The notes under the pieces: model-generated | The model's input: only the letters and a program-made list of their open reading frames with translations | Databases searched by the model: none | What the model was told of the DNA's origin: nothing | Shown here: positions 1-13,200 of the stretch, in pieces | How the letters are laid out: every line of letters starts with the position of its first letter | How positions within the stretch are numbered: position 1 is the stretch's first letter | Translations under genes and position numbers: made by a program | Assembly: GCA_005784505.1 (NCBI GenBank) | Contig: VCAZ01000006.1 | Coordinates: 9,556,724-9,620,723 of the forward strand | DNA: 64,000 bases | Source: Bagarius yarrelli | Lineage: Eukaryota; Chordata; Actinopteri; Siluriformes; Sisoridae | Reading direction: 5' to 3'

Positions 1-3000
1 TTATTGTCTGAATCACAGGAGGAGATTTTATGAATTTACTGTGCTGGGATAGATAATTCTTCTTCTGATGGTCCAAAAATGACATATGTTCTGCCTGTAG
101 GTTAGTTTAACATAACTTAAGCAGAAAGAGATACTCAGGCTCTATTGATGCTTTTTGTTTGTACTATCATAATAAAGATCCATGCACCACCCTTTGCGGT
201 TCTAAAGCCGAAGATGACTTGAAAATTGTATCTGAAAATTAGTCATTATTGGCAAATATTGCTGAGACATCCTTGTGTAGAATTGGATTAAGCATATTTA
301 AGCATTTGTGTATTGGATTCTATGAGAAAATGGTGTTTTATTTAAAAATAGGCTTGTTTTTAAATATATCACATTAAAAAAAAAGAGTTTAAATGAGTTC
401 AGATGTTACTTTCCGAATATATTTTGACATAGCCTGATATTCATGTTTGTTGGGTTATTTTGCTGGCCTGTTTATTCATACCTTATGCATAAGCATCTCG
501 TGTTTACTCATAAATATTTTGGTAAGAGCAAGATGCTTTCACTCCTCAAACTGCCAAAGAGTAATAATTTTTACTAAACCAGCTGTAACTACAAAACACT
601 AAAAAGAAAAAACCGTTGACCACTGTGGATTCAATCTACTGTGCCGTGCTTTCTGATTATGCCCATGTTAGCAGAATAGAAAATCCTATTTAAAATCGGT
701 GGCTGACCCTGCTGACCTTGTTCTGTATTTTCTTAGATGAAATAACATTTTCTTCTAAGGACCATGCCAGTGTTTAATAAGATTATGGTCACTGTAGCCA
801 TTTCTGTGAGTGCAGGCCTCCAATTCACCCCATCCTCCATCAGCACCTAAGAAAGACTTTCTCAGAAAGCACAAGTAAAGCTGTCATCTGTTCCACCGAA
901 AACAAACAATGAACACAGCCGGCCAATCCTCTTGTGGCTGCCAGCGTCGATCTCTCCTTCTCTCTCAGTGTAGAAGGAGCTCATTAAAAGCAGTGCTTCC
1001 CCTCAGCAGCGGAAGACTATGTCAGGCTTGCACCTGTTACGCTGTCTTTACATTTTTAATGAAGCAAACTGTTTCTTGCATCTTCTCCCAGTTCTCTCTT
1101 CATTACCATGGTATTAAGATGCACACTGGACCAGGCTGAGGTGGGTGGAATTATAGTCCTCCTAGGAAAGCCTATCATTTGGCAGACTTCCTAATTGTAG
1201 ATAGAAAGATGTTTTTTTTTTAGATATGATAAGCATTATTATGACGATGAAGATTTTAAACGTCTTTATTTACAAAGTTAAAGCTTGAGCTAGATTGAAG
1301 CTAGATTAATTTGTTGCTTCTATTCATGTGCATCAATCGTTGATAATCCACACACAGCTTTACGTTTGTGATCTTAATGCACTCATGAGGTGTGTCTACC
1401 CTAGCAGCTGAAATGCTGAAGCGCATATTTCTTCACGCTTAGTGATAAGTGAGGGTAGTGTGAAGAGTGAGAGCTTGTGACAGTCATGCTGGGAATGCAT
1501 CCCAGCTATATGAAAGCCCACAGCGCTGTCATGGCTAGCACAGATCTATCACGATTGTAACCACATGGCTGTGTAGGAGGGTATACCCCTGTCCTTGTGT
1601 TGTCGTCATGTTGTTGCATATGGGCCATGAATAACTTTTATCCTAAATTACAAGGCCAGAACAATGCTCTCAATACAGCTTGGGTTTGGAATACAGCAAG
1701 CTAAGGTTAGCAAAGGATAGGGATACAAGGTTTCCCCTTAGTGACAAATTATGGTCATCTATTTGTGCAAATGCTTATCAAAAGGTTGCTTCATTTCGCA
1801 TTTATAAACAAAACATTAATTTAAGCATAGAGGTACTAGCAGTTCACACAAAAATGTCTTAAACTTATCAGATTTAGTTTTAAATTCACATGAACTGTGA
1901 TACATACAAAGATCACTACGATCTATTCTACCATTAGGGATGTCTATCCTTTATATAGCTATATGGCCAAACGTTGTAGACAACCTACCAGCACACCCGC
2001 ATAAATGTACCTGTGCTTAAAAGTCTCCTGGTTAAAAAAAGGCATGGTTTGTCAAAATTGGTGGGTCAGAACACCTAATTCCACCTAACAGAACACCTTT
2101 AGTTTGAACTTAAACATCAACTAAACCCCAGCACTCAACAATAATAATGAAACCTACTATTAAGGCTGAATAAGAAAACTCTATACAGCCACGCTCTAAT
2201 ATCAAAGAAAATCTACAGAAGGTTATTATAATAATAAAATGAGACAGTGATGTAGTGGTTAAGGTGTTGGACTGCCAATTGGAAGATCCAGGTTCAATTC
2301 CCAGCAGCAAGTTACCACTGCTGGGCCCCTGAGCAAGACCCTTAACCCCTAATTGCTCAATTGTATAAAAGAGATAAATAAAAGTCACTCTGTATAAGGG
2401 TGTCTGACAAATACCAGAAATGTAAATGTAATAAAGTTTATTATAGAAATAAAAATGAGACTAAATTTAGATTAGGATGTTCAAAAAATATAATTACAGC
2501 AGTTGACGCAAGCTACACAATGGCCAGAAAATCCAGTTGCACTGTGCAGGTTACTTACTTTAAATTCAGCTCTGGTAACATTGCAGTTTGGCCTGAGGGA
2601 CTGGGCACAAACCTAATTGACAGCAAAGTTGGAGTACAGTACATTTAAAAAGTAGCCAGCGTAGGCAATTAATTGGGCTGTAGAAGCTTCTGGCTACGCA
2701 CGTGTGTAAGGGGGGGCTTCAATTGAGTCTATGGAAACTGGTCTTTCATTATGTAATTCCAGTGTTCTGTGTGCTTTCCTGCTGAATTGGACATTCAGGA
2801 GTGCAAAGAGTGGCTGGACCAGAAGCAGTTTCAGTGCTGTTTTGTCTTCTATACATTTCTGTACATTAAATAATAATAATAATTATTATTATAAACATTT
2901 TGTTTCTGGTTGATAACAAGGAAAGCAGTGGATTAACAAGTAGATTAACAAGTGTATATTGTTGTATAGTAACAGTGGTGAAATGTCCTGTTTTTATGTG

Positions 3001-6000
3001 TATAAGAAGGCAAAGGTAAAGAAAACCTCAAACTGGAAACTTCTTGGCGGTAGTAATGAGTAGGCAAGTTATTGGGCAGAGAATTGGTCTAAGTGCAGTC
3101 TGCCTCTAGTCATTATGCGGCAGAATATACTGGAAATGGGTTTAAGAAATATGTAAGGTTGACATGGCCTGTCACAGCTGTCAAGATCTGCTTCAGAGCG
3201 GTCAAGTCCCTAACTTGTTTCTGCTGCGTTTAGGCAGGATAAATCATTGACTGTTTCTTATGTCAGATTTGCTTATTTATAGGCATCACTTGATTTCTGT
3301 TTTCTCCTGCTTTGCTCTTTCTAGCTGTCACCTTAATAACTGTCATTCTGGTCTCCTCGGGTTGGTGCAGAGCTGGCGCACTGAATGTAAATGGTTTGGG
3401 ATTAATTAAATCTAAGAAAAAACTTTAGTATGCCTTGACAGATAAAACGTAGCAAAGATGCTTGTTGGCACCACTGATGATAAATCGTCTTGTTTTTTTT
3501 ATCGTCAATAGCTTATTTTAACTTTACATATATTTTTAAGAATCTCAAAGCTAAGCAGACAAACTACTATTGTGAACCTTCCACCCACAGCTATATGTTG
3601 TTCTAACAGTCAATTGCAAAGCTTGGCATTAGTCAACTGTATGGTATTCTCTCAGAAATGTTCAGTTTATTCTGTGCAAAGCCGTTGGGCATCTTAAAAT
3701 GATCTATTAGTCTGGGTCAGAGATGCATCTCTGAGGAGCTGCCTGCTTGTCTCCCTTGGCTCTGAAAACCTCTGAGTAGTAGACCTTCAAGCTGCTTTCT
3801 GAACCTGTAGGAAGGCTGAGATGCTCTGAATATGCTGAGTGGGTTGGGAGCAGTGCTTTTGATGTTCTGTGCTGCTAATCTGAAAAGCCTGGTCAAATCA
3901 GCCTTGTGCATAAATCAAGTGGGAGGCGTATTTTTGCCTGTCTGGTCCAACTGTGCTGTGACAGTAAAAACAGAGTTGTGGTGGGTGCATTGCTTATTTC
4001 TTATTCTTTTTATGGTACATGACTGATTGGATTCTCAACTGAAAAGCAGCTGAATGTGAACACATGTATTTGCAAGCAGTATGAAGCCCACATGCCTGCT
4101 AGCGGAGTTATCTTTGTGTGGGATGTAAGACCTTTTTGAGGACATTTTCACATTGATAAATTCATCCTACATGCAATCATTATGAATTAAATAGCTGAAC
4201 TGCCAGGTGTCTTTTTATTGTCTTTGTTTTGTTTTAATGACTTTAAAGGCCTCACTATACTGTAGATGACATTATTTGTGGTTTTAGCTTTTGCGCTTTA
4301 ATTCTGAACTCTTCAGGTTGTTATTCTTGGTGCTCATGTATATTTTTTTTGTATATTTTTTCTGTTTTGGTGCTCACTTCTGAATATTTCCTAGCTAAAA
4401 ATGTCTGTGTGTTTAATCTCTCTTAGTGATCTAGCAAGCTGTTAAGAGCACATTCCCAGGTCTATAGATTCATTGTGATCATGAAAGGATGCTGAAAGTG
4501 AAGTTATCTATTATCACAAATGGTTCATAACTTAATACCTAGGTACAAATTCAAACTCCTCTTTCAATACGCTAAGAAAAAGCTGATTCTTTGCACCCAG
4601 TCTTATGATATACCACCAATACTACCACATGCATGCAAGTTTTAATAGAGTCATTCAAAAGCGCAGTTCAATTTTTGAAACATCAAGGGTTGTCAATCAC
4701 TGTTCTGATTCAAAGGAGGTGAAGTAATATTGTGGTGCATTGTAAAAGGAGACACCATCCTGTGATATCCCTGAAATATCTATTCACATAAAAGCGCTTA
4801 CTGGTTTTTAATAGAACCAGATGTCCCCAGATGTGTGTATGCTCAGGTATATCCAAATAAAGACATAAACTGTTCAAAATAGAACCCGATTTATGTTTGA
4901 ATCCACAATAGCAAGAGAGATTCTCAGAGTTCAAGCGTTGACAAGCAGTGTTTCTTTGACTATTTTAGGAAAGGATAACAAAGTGATGAACATGCTGTCT
5001 GTTCTTTACACAGTGCAACACAATTGTCTTACCAGTCAAGGGCATGTACTCGCTCGAGGGATTTACTTAACATCATAGAAAGCTTATGTTCCCAGGATGA
5101 TCATATGATTTTGTGAAATGATGGCAGCTGTGGGAATTAAAATGAAAACCTTCGAAAATTTCTAGCATCTTATTGTTATCTAGTAATTGTCTTAATGTGC
5201 TGCTTGGTATTGCTGCTATATTTATGTTTTTTATATACCCATTAAACAAGTGCTGGTTTATTCAGCTTTTTCATGTTGCACGATATGTTTATTGCCCAAG
5301 CATCAATTTTCATCATTACAAAGCATCTCAATAATATATTACAGCTCCAGTAAGTACCTATTGTAACTGGCTGAATGTTTTAACCATGCATTCTCTAACT
5401 CATTCTTGTGTTTGCTCATCTTAGCAAAGATGAAGAACATATTAAAAGATGATTTTTACTTATTCTGCTGTATGAATCTAAAGAGCTTGTTGTTTGCACT
5501 TGTTTGTACTAAGTGTTGTATGTGCATGCGAAAACGAGAAAAACAAAATAATATTTTTATCATTCTAACCATATAAAAGCGCATTTTTGCTCGGCATGCC
5601 CTGCTATGCTTTCTCCTCTTGTTCAGAGCACTAAATAATGCAGATGCCAGGATAGCAACAGCATATCTGCTTTGTGCTATAGATTAGCCAAGGCTTGACG
5701 TTTTAGCCTTTCAGAGAGTGACATCATTCATGACTTATTTGTACAAGCTGTAGTGTGTGAAGCTTTTTCCTTTGCCTATTTTGATGGCGCAGCAAGGCTT
5801 TTAGGTTGTTTGATTAATGTTATGTAAATGGCATAGCTGATTGTGTGACAATCATAGAGCAATTTATTGAAGTAAAATAGGTCTTGAAATGGAAGGCCAA
5901 AGTGCCATGCTTTTTCATGAGGACTGCTTATTCTCTTATGATCTAAAGCAGGGGTTTCTGCCAGCCTTTTTTATGTACTGTAAATTTTTAGAGCACCATA

Positions 6001-6963
6001 TTTCTATAGACTATAAAGACCCTAAAAAAGCACATAAATTCACAGTATGGCTTGTAGAACTAACAGGAAATAAGCTGTATATCAGTATGGTTACTGACGT
6101 GGATATATTCTATTTTCTTTGTTTGTTTTACACATCTGCACTGATTACTGGTTTGAGTTTATAGTGCTTTGAGCAATGAACATTGTCACGTTGCAGCTTT
6201 ACCTTTCAGGCTATAAATTTAATCCAAAAAATATTTATCCCTAATTAGCAACAATATAAAAAGGGCAAGTATGTACTACTTTGTTCAGCTATTCACAGCT
6301 ATAATTGAGACTTGAGTGTTAGTGTTTATTGCAGTTGCAGTCTTCAAGCTATTATAGCCGCTAAAACATATCTTACCTTGAGAGTATAATACTCACTACT
6401 TTTATTGGTTTCACACAATTCTTGCTTTCGTATAATACTTTCAAATTTAGTAAAGTTCAACTTCAGTCTAAATACTTTTTGTTTAAACGCAGAACAGTAT
6501 ATGCACAAGGCTAATAAGTAATGACAATGCTTACACACGCGACTGTAAAGATTTTGAATAACAAGTGTAAACAATTTCGATACTTAAATGTAGACACTGG
6601 AAAATAAACCAGACGAATTATCCTACCTAGAGACCAGAGAGCTAAAAAAAGCAGATTGTCATCTTTTTTGCTTTTGTGTTATCTCCTATGAGACTTATTC
6701 TCCTCTAACTGTCTCCTTTTTTCTCTTTTTCTTATCTACCTCACGTTTCACCAGGAAGTAGAGGTCAGTGGTGTGGTCTAAATTCGTCTTATGTCCTTGA
6801 CTTTGATGTTTGATGTTTCTCTTTAAGATAAGGAATTTCTTATCATTATCTATTCAATGCTAATTAATCTTTTAGTCTTATCCTTTTGTCCTGTTTCTTA
6901 TGTTTAGTATTCTCTGTAGTAAAATTTCATAGGGATTTAATATTTCTTTCTTCACCTTTTCAG
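1..6963. other. Non-coding stretch upstream of the first recognised spock2 exon
   Basis: I find no exon I can support here. The open reading frames present are short and resemble no protein I know. The testican N-terminus (signal peptide and the segment ahead of the DDYI residues) must be encoded further 5', either as short exons I failed to recognise or left of the window. The only clear element is a SINE copy at 2241-2432. A weak remnant starting near 1960 resembles the left end of the DNA transposon described at 53918. Confidence 0.6.
2241..2432 (+). mobile_element. tRNA-derived SINE, copy 1
   Basis: The head has an A-box-like TAGTGGTTAAGG and a B box GGTTCAATTCC at 2291-2301. These are followed by a family body (CACTGCTGGGCCCCTGAGCAAG...) and a tail ending in a CTCTGTATAAGGGTGTCTGACAAATACC-type segment. 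The same order recurs at 16838 (-), 26655 (+), 41061 (-) and 54321 (+), which marks a dispersed family rather than a functional tRNA gene. Confidence 0.8.
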
Positions 6964-9916
6964 GATGATTACATAAGGTCGTGGGATGAAAATCAGAGCT
7001 CAAATGAAAGTAAGTTTAACACATTCCGATTTATCGCATTATCTGACTTATTATCCTTCAGGTCTGCCTTTTGTGAAAAGCACACAGAACAATGGGCTCT
7101 ATACAATTATCATAAAAAACAGTCAAATTTACAGCTCATAAAGACAGACATACTTATTAATCCGGCAATTTGGCACTACCTATACGTAACGCCATTTAGC
7201 TGATATGTATTGCATGCTACAGAGAACTAAAGTGGAGAAATGGCAACACAATTTCAACTTGATTTGCAGTTTAATATAATGACCATACAATCGCAGAGTC
7301 CATTATCATATATCTCAGAATGTAATTAATGACTCGTTGTCAGGTCCTCTGAAGGGCCTAATAAGAGTCCTGAAGTCTTGATTTAGCACTGAATGACATT
7401 GGCTTTGTTCTGACCCACTTAAAGTGAAGGCATCAAAGACGTCCCTGTATTTCACAACTCATTTTAGGTTAGTACTTAAACTCTGCAGCAAAGTAAACTC
7501 TGTGACTGCGGGTTTACTTAACAAAATTAAAGTATTTTAACGTTCAAGAACATTATCAACTAGTGTATTATCAACGAGTGAATCTTTGAATAAAAATGCT
7601 TATTTAATTTTTATTTCAAAATAATAAAAACATAACAACAAAATCATTTATTAATAATCAGAAACAAAACAGTGTTTTATGTTTCCTGTACAAAACCAAA
7701 AAAAAACAGACACAAAAAGCCCAAAACACAAAAATCACAATAATTTACTACGGGATACACATAACCCTTATACACAGGAAGTTACCATGCTAAAAACCAG
7801 CCTATTACCATTTGCATTTCTGTTTTAAAATATGTAATCAAGTAAAATTAAACAAAGAAAATGTTATTTTGAGGTACTGAAGAAGGTGTATTTGGTATTT
7901 AAGTATTTCTGTTATGTCATGTAGCTTTTTTATCAACCTAATAAATATAAAACAGCCATTTATTACTCTATTACATTCCTAAAAGGTCAATCCATCAAGA
8001 AGAACATGCACATAAAGGAAACTTGATTTCCAACAGAGGAATTTTGCTTGATGTTTTTGCCATCTTTCGTTTTTCGTGCTGAAGAGATTTTCTTGGCACA
8101 ACAAATATGATGTCTCCACTTTATAATTTAGACACCTGTAGTGTGCAATGTAAAAACAAACAACAAGTTTCAGGACAGCGATTATAAGCGTTAAAGGGGA
8201 AGAGTTTGTCAGGCATTTTGAAATGTCATGTCGCAGTGTGTGAATCATCCTGACGACTGCTTATGACCAGCAGACTTTAACGGAAGCAGCACTAGCAGTC
8301 AGCAGGCTTCTTTGTATGCATTTGATGAACATAATTGGATTGTAAAGCATATTCAGGGTCAGATTTCATGCTTCAAATTACATACTGTCAAACTGTACAT
8401 GACTGCTTTTCAGTAGATCAATTTTATGTAAAGAGCACTAAATGGCGTGATCTGGACATTTTCTACCTAATGGATTCTGATCGGTATGTGGAAAATATCA
8501 TATATATCTGTTACACTGCAATTTTACTGAATTGTCACAAATACATTTAACATTTGTTTCTCAAATATCGAAAAATATAAATTGATTTTATAGCTGTAAA
8601 TCCTATCCTTTTATATTATTAGATTATTCTAACGTGTAAGACTGCCAAGTCTAATCTGTCTGCTGTTTACCAACTGTCTGAGCTTCCCCGTTAGAGCTTG
8701 TTCCTAGATCAGGAGTTTAGCTCCAAGACATTGATGATCGCATTAAATGCTTCTTTGGTATAAACAAAGCATTAGGTGGTGATTAGGCCAGGAAGCTTAA
8801 GCAGAATTTACTCTCAAGCAGCTGGAAATTTCTCCATTTTCAAAGCTGAATTTAGCTAAAACATACAGAGAATCTAATTATATTTTTTGGAGAACTATTT
8901 CAAACCTGATAAAATCTATCCAAAGTGTAAACATAGAAACTTAAAGATCAAAAGTATTTGTCTGGGAAAAGAGACTAGTGTGCTTGTCACCCGTCACAGT
9001 CCAGCATTTGTCTTGTATCTCTATAGTGGGTCTGTTGCTATAGCAACATCATCATTCTTGTGTTTTCTTTAATCTTAGTGTAGCTGTAGTGATGCAACAT
9101 CATTTATAGATCCACTAAGAGCCATGGTACTGTTAAATACCTTTAACCATCTGAACCAGTACTGTTTCTAGACAAGGGCAACCTAGGTGGTTGCCTAGGC
9201 TGCCACCAGCTGCGGGGGCATCAATGGGCAACTAAAAAGTAATAAAAATCATTTATCACAAGGGTTACTATAACAGTATAGTATAACACTTGATACAGTG
9301 GTGTTTAAGCAGTGTAACATCAGAAAACTGAGCGCATGTAGTGTCAAATGTGACAAGGATGTTATTACTAATAATTACAAAAATGAAAATGTTCTGTAAA
9401 AAACAAACAGTAGATTGTCGTCATCATCCTACATCTTCAAATGATTACATTTTCAAAACATATTTACTCTTTGAATAAAAGTCAAATCGATGTATGCTAG
9501 AATTTAAATATGTGCTTCCACATAATCTATCCGATTATACTGATAGAAAGAAGCTCATGAAAACTTTACAGATATATGATTTAGTTTGCTAGTTTCATAA
9601 TATACATTATTTGGCCTTAGAGGGATACCGCTGCAACTCACCTGACAGAAAATATCTAACTGTTAACTGTTAGATTTTTATAGTCTCACAATAGATTCTT
9701 TGACCCCTACTGTGATTTCTGTAATGTATTACAAGACCTTCTTTTCTCTACCAGATGTAGACACCACCAAAGACCCATGCCAGAAGGTGAAGTGTAGCCC
9801 ACAAAAGGTGTGTGTTGCCCAGGGCTACCAGCGTGCTGTGTGTGTAAACCGTAAGAAGCTGGAGTATAGGTAAGATTAACTCAGTCTTTAACAACCCTTC
9901 CCTGCCTCTCTCTCTA

Positions 9917-9951
<35 letters not shown>

Positions 9952-10157
9952 TGCTCTCAGGCTCTCTTATTCTCTTTCTCAGGCTTTCTCGCTCTCTCTG
10001 TCTCTCTCTCTGTCTCTTTCTTACTCTCTCAAATCCTAGTCCTAGCATAAGCAATCAGCCAAAGCTGTTTTTACTGTGTTCATAGAAATTATAGTTTAAA
10101 TCACCACTAAACATTAATCAGTTTAAGGCAATAATGTCTTACAATAATGTATATATT

Positions 10158-10237
<80 letters not shown>

Positions 10238-13200
10238 TTAGTTGCATAGGCTCGCAACCTTGGGGATGAGGTCATCTGAGATGTAGGTGGGGTCATAGAA
10301 AATTCTTGCCATCCGTTATTGATTATGTAGTTTCATGTACATGAACATGATTTATGAAATATTTAATTCAATTTGTAACTCCATTTGAACCCATTTTACA
10401 CCAGACTGTGGCAGTGTTCCATCCATCATGCTGTCATGTTAATCAATTTGGCCTTTACACTGAAGGCACACAGAGTGGCTTTTTAAAATAGAAATAAGCT
10501 CTTTTGGGTGGCCTGGTCATGGGTTTGAGCTAAAAATAATTGGAAAATTCTCATGCAGTGGTTAAGTGTGCATGCTTGTTTGCCCAAACAGCACCTACTG
10601 TATGCGACGTTTGAGTTACAAGCAAGCGCAGAAATAAATGCACCACACCTAAACATATGAATTCTGCACTTAAAAATGCCTGACAAACTCAACTGTGAGC
10701 TGACACTTATATATGGGCTGCATGGTTCAGTGACCGTGTGTGCATTTAATCATACAGTGTTAGTAATCTGGAGTGAATGTAAACCCTTTGGACTACACTG
10801 CCTTTCAAAGTTGCAGGGAGATTCACAATCTTCAGGCTGCTAATCAGTTACAGTGAGTGAGGAGAGCCTGCAGGTGTGCAGTCTCACACAGTAAACACCA
10901 AGGACTTGTCTAATGTGAAAATATACAGAACCTATTTCCTGCCTTGACCTGGTTGATGCATAACAATTTATAATTGTTTCGCATTGAATAAGTGTATTGT
11001 TTCGGTGTATTAATTTCATCTTTAAATTTCCTTAATCTTTAAACGTGTGAGCATGTTTGACTTTAAATAGTTCAAGATTTAATTATAGGCAACCACTTTT
11101 TTCTTATAGACTTTATAAAGACAGTTGCTTCTAAAACGTCTCATGCAGATTTCACATCACGGCTTCATCTAAAAGCTGTTTGTGACACGAAGTTGTAGTT
11201 TTTATAACCATTACTGTAATAATTAAATAAAAATACACCACTTCAGCAAATAAACCAGTCACATTCTGCTGACAGATTAAGAGCACTGTGATAGGTTGCT
11301 GAAAGCTTCCACATTGTCCTTTTGTGGTTCACTGACTACAATTTGAGAACTCAGCATGGTGGAACTGAAAACCTGTTTTGGTGCCTGGGCATCAGGGATG
11401 ATTGCTCTGTACTAAAGCACTTTAGATTTATGAATCCTGACTCTAATGTTCACTGTTGACGTGTGCCGCACAGTTGCCCTGTTTTCTTCCGCATGCTGTC
11501 CCTGAAACAGAGCAATAACTGTTTTGTGCCCTTTGTAGAACCATTTTTTAAAAAAACTCATTGATGTGTAAACATCATATACAGGAAGGTAAAAAAAATA
11601 ACAATGCAATAAGCCAACCTTTTTGTCTTTTGCTGAAGAGAACATCATTCAAAACTTTGTGCTATTAGACCACATAACAATATGCATATATAAAACAATC
11701 CCAACCAAGCAGAAAATCAGTATTACTTTGTAAGGTTCAATGCTTTTTGCATCACAGGATAGAGCTGTGTTAATTCATCTTTTAAGCGCTTTCTGGAATC
11801 TGAAACCTAAGTGAGATGCTGGTGTATCCCAGGGCACCATATAGACACATTAATACAAATCAAAGGGCAGATTAGCATAGCCAGCAATGTCGAACTAGTA
11901 ACTATTCCAATCACACCAGGAAAGCAAGTGTTCTCTGGAAGCATCCCGAACCAAAGCAAATCCACATATTTTGGTTATTATTATAAATGCAGTTGTAAGA
12001 AAAAGCTTTTATCATTTCCTTTCTTTCCAGTAAAGACCTTTATATTTTAATTCGTGTACTAATTTCCTCTCGACTGGATTACTGTAACTCTCTGTACATT
12101 GCGTTAATTTATCCTGTCTCGGTTAAAGATCAAAATGCAGCCGCCAGATTCCGAACAGGGATTAGATCTCCCCTGTCCTCATTGCACTGGCGCCCTATAA
12201 AATTCAGAATGAGAGTTTAAGATCCTTCTTTTTGCATAACTGTGCCCCGGATTATATCTCTGATCTGATTAGGCCTTATACAGTCACTGGGTCATTAACA
12301 TCAGTTACTTTTATCTGTTCCCGTTCTCGCTGCAATACAAAAGGCGATTGAGAATTTTTTTTTTAGTTGCCCCAAAACTTTGGAACAGTCTACCATTGAA
12401 CATCAAAGCTTTTCTATAACTGGTATTTGAGTAATATATATTTTGAATGGTTAAAGTGTTGTTAAATTGTAATTGTTTTGATGCTTGTTTTATTTTCTAT
12501 TGTGAAACACTTCGGATGATTTATGGTTGTGTTAAATTTGTGCTATATGAATAAAACCTACCATACCCTGCCTGATGACAGTCATGGCACTGCTTGGTAT
12601 AAAAAATTATTGAGTATCATAGTCATGAACAAAATATTTTAGGCCAAAACATGCTAGCAAATGGGTGGCTGTTGAGGAAGTTCATTATCTAGGACCCGTA
12701 AAATGACTTTCATCAGTCCTTTAGTTATGAGTGTAATTTTACAGGCTAAAGCATCCAGTGGTGGGTCACCAGAAGAACAACTGCAAACCGTGCCCTGTGT
12801 CCACCTCTGGGCCTGTGTGTGGTTCTGATGGACATAACTACGCTTCTCAGGTAAAATACATCTGTAAATAAATATGCACAAATGATGTATTTAGTGATTT
12901 ATGTTTCATCTTATTTCAAAAGTTATTACCGTGTACAATAAAAGACTGGGTAGTATTTTCAAAAAATAATTACATGCATGTGGTGTTTTTTGTGTGCATG
13001 TTACAGAAGAATGGAGTCATTACTTGTAGCTGTTGTATGACTCTTCTATGACTCATTTATGCTATGACAAGAGGTTCACAAAAATGTATACCGTATAGGA
13101 ATTGCAGATATCAGCGGATCTAAGGAAGAGTGCACTTTAGAACAAGAGACATGAGTAGAGACAGGGAAAGAAGAAATGAATGATTTTGAAAGTGATTTAT

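Noticed and set aside
2241..2432. tRNA gene
   Set aside because: A and B boxes are present, but the same unit with a conserved non-tRNA body and tail recurs four more times; it is a SINE.
9150..9250. CCTAGG-rich inverted motif (AACCTAGGTGGTTGCCTAGG) as a transposon end
   Set aside because: It resembles ends of some fish DNA transposons, but I could not find a matching second end or duplication.
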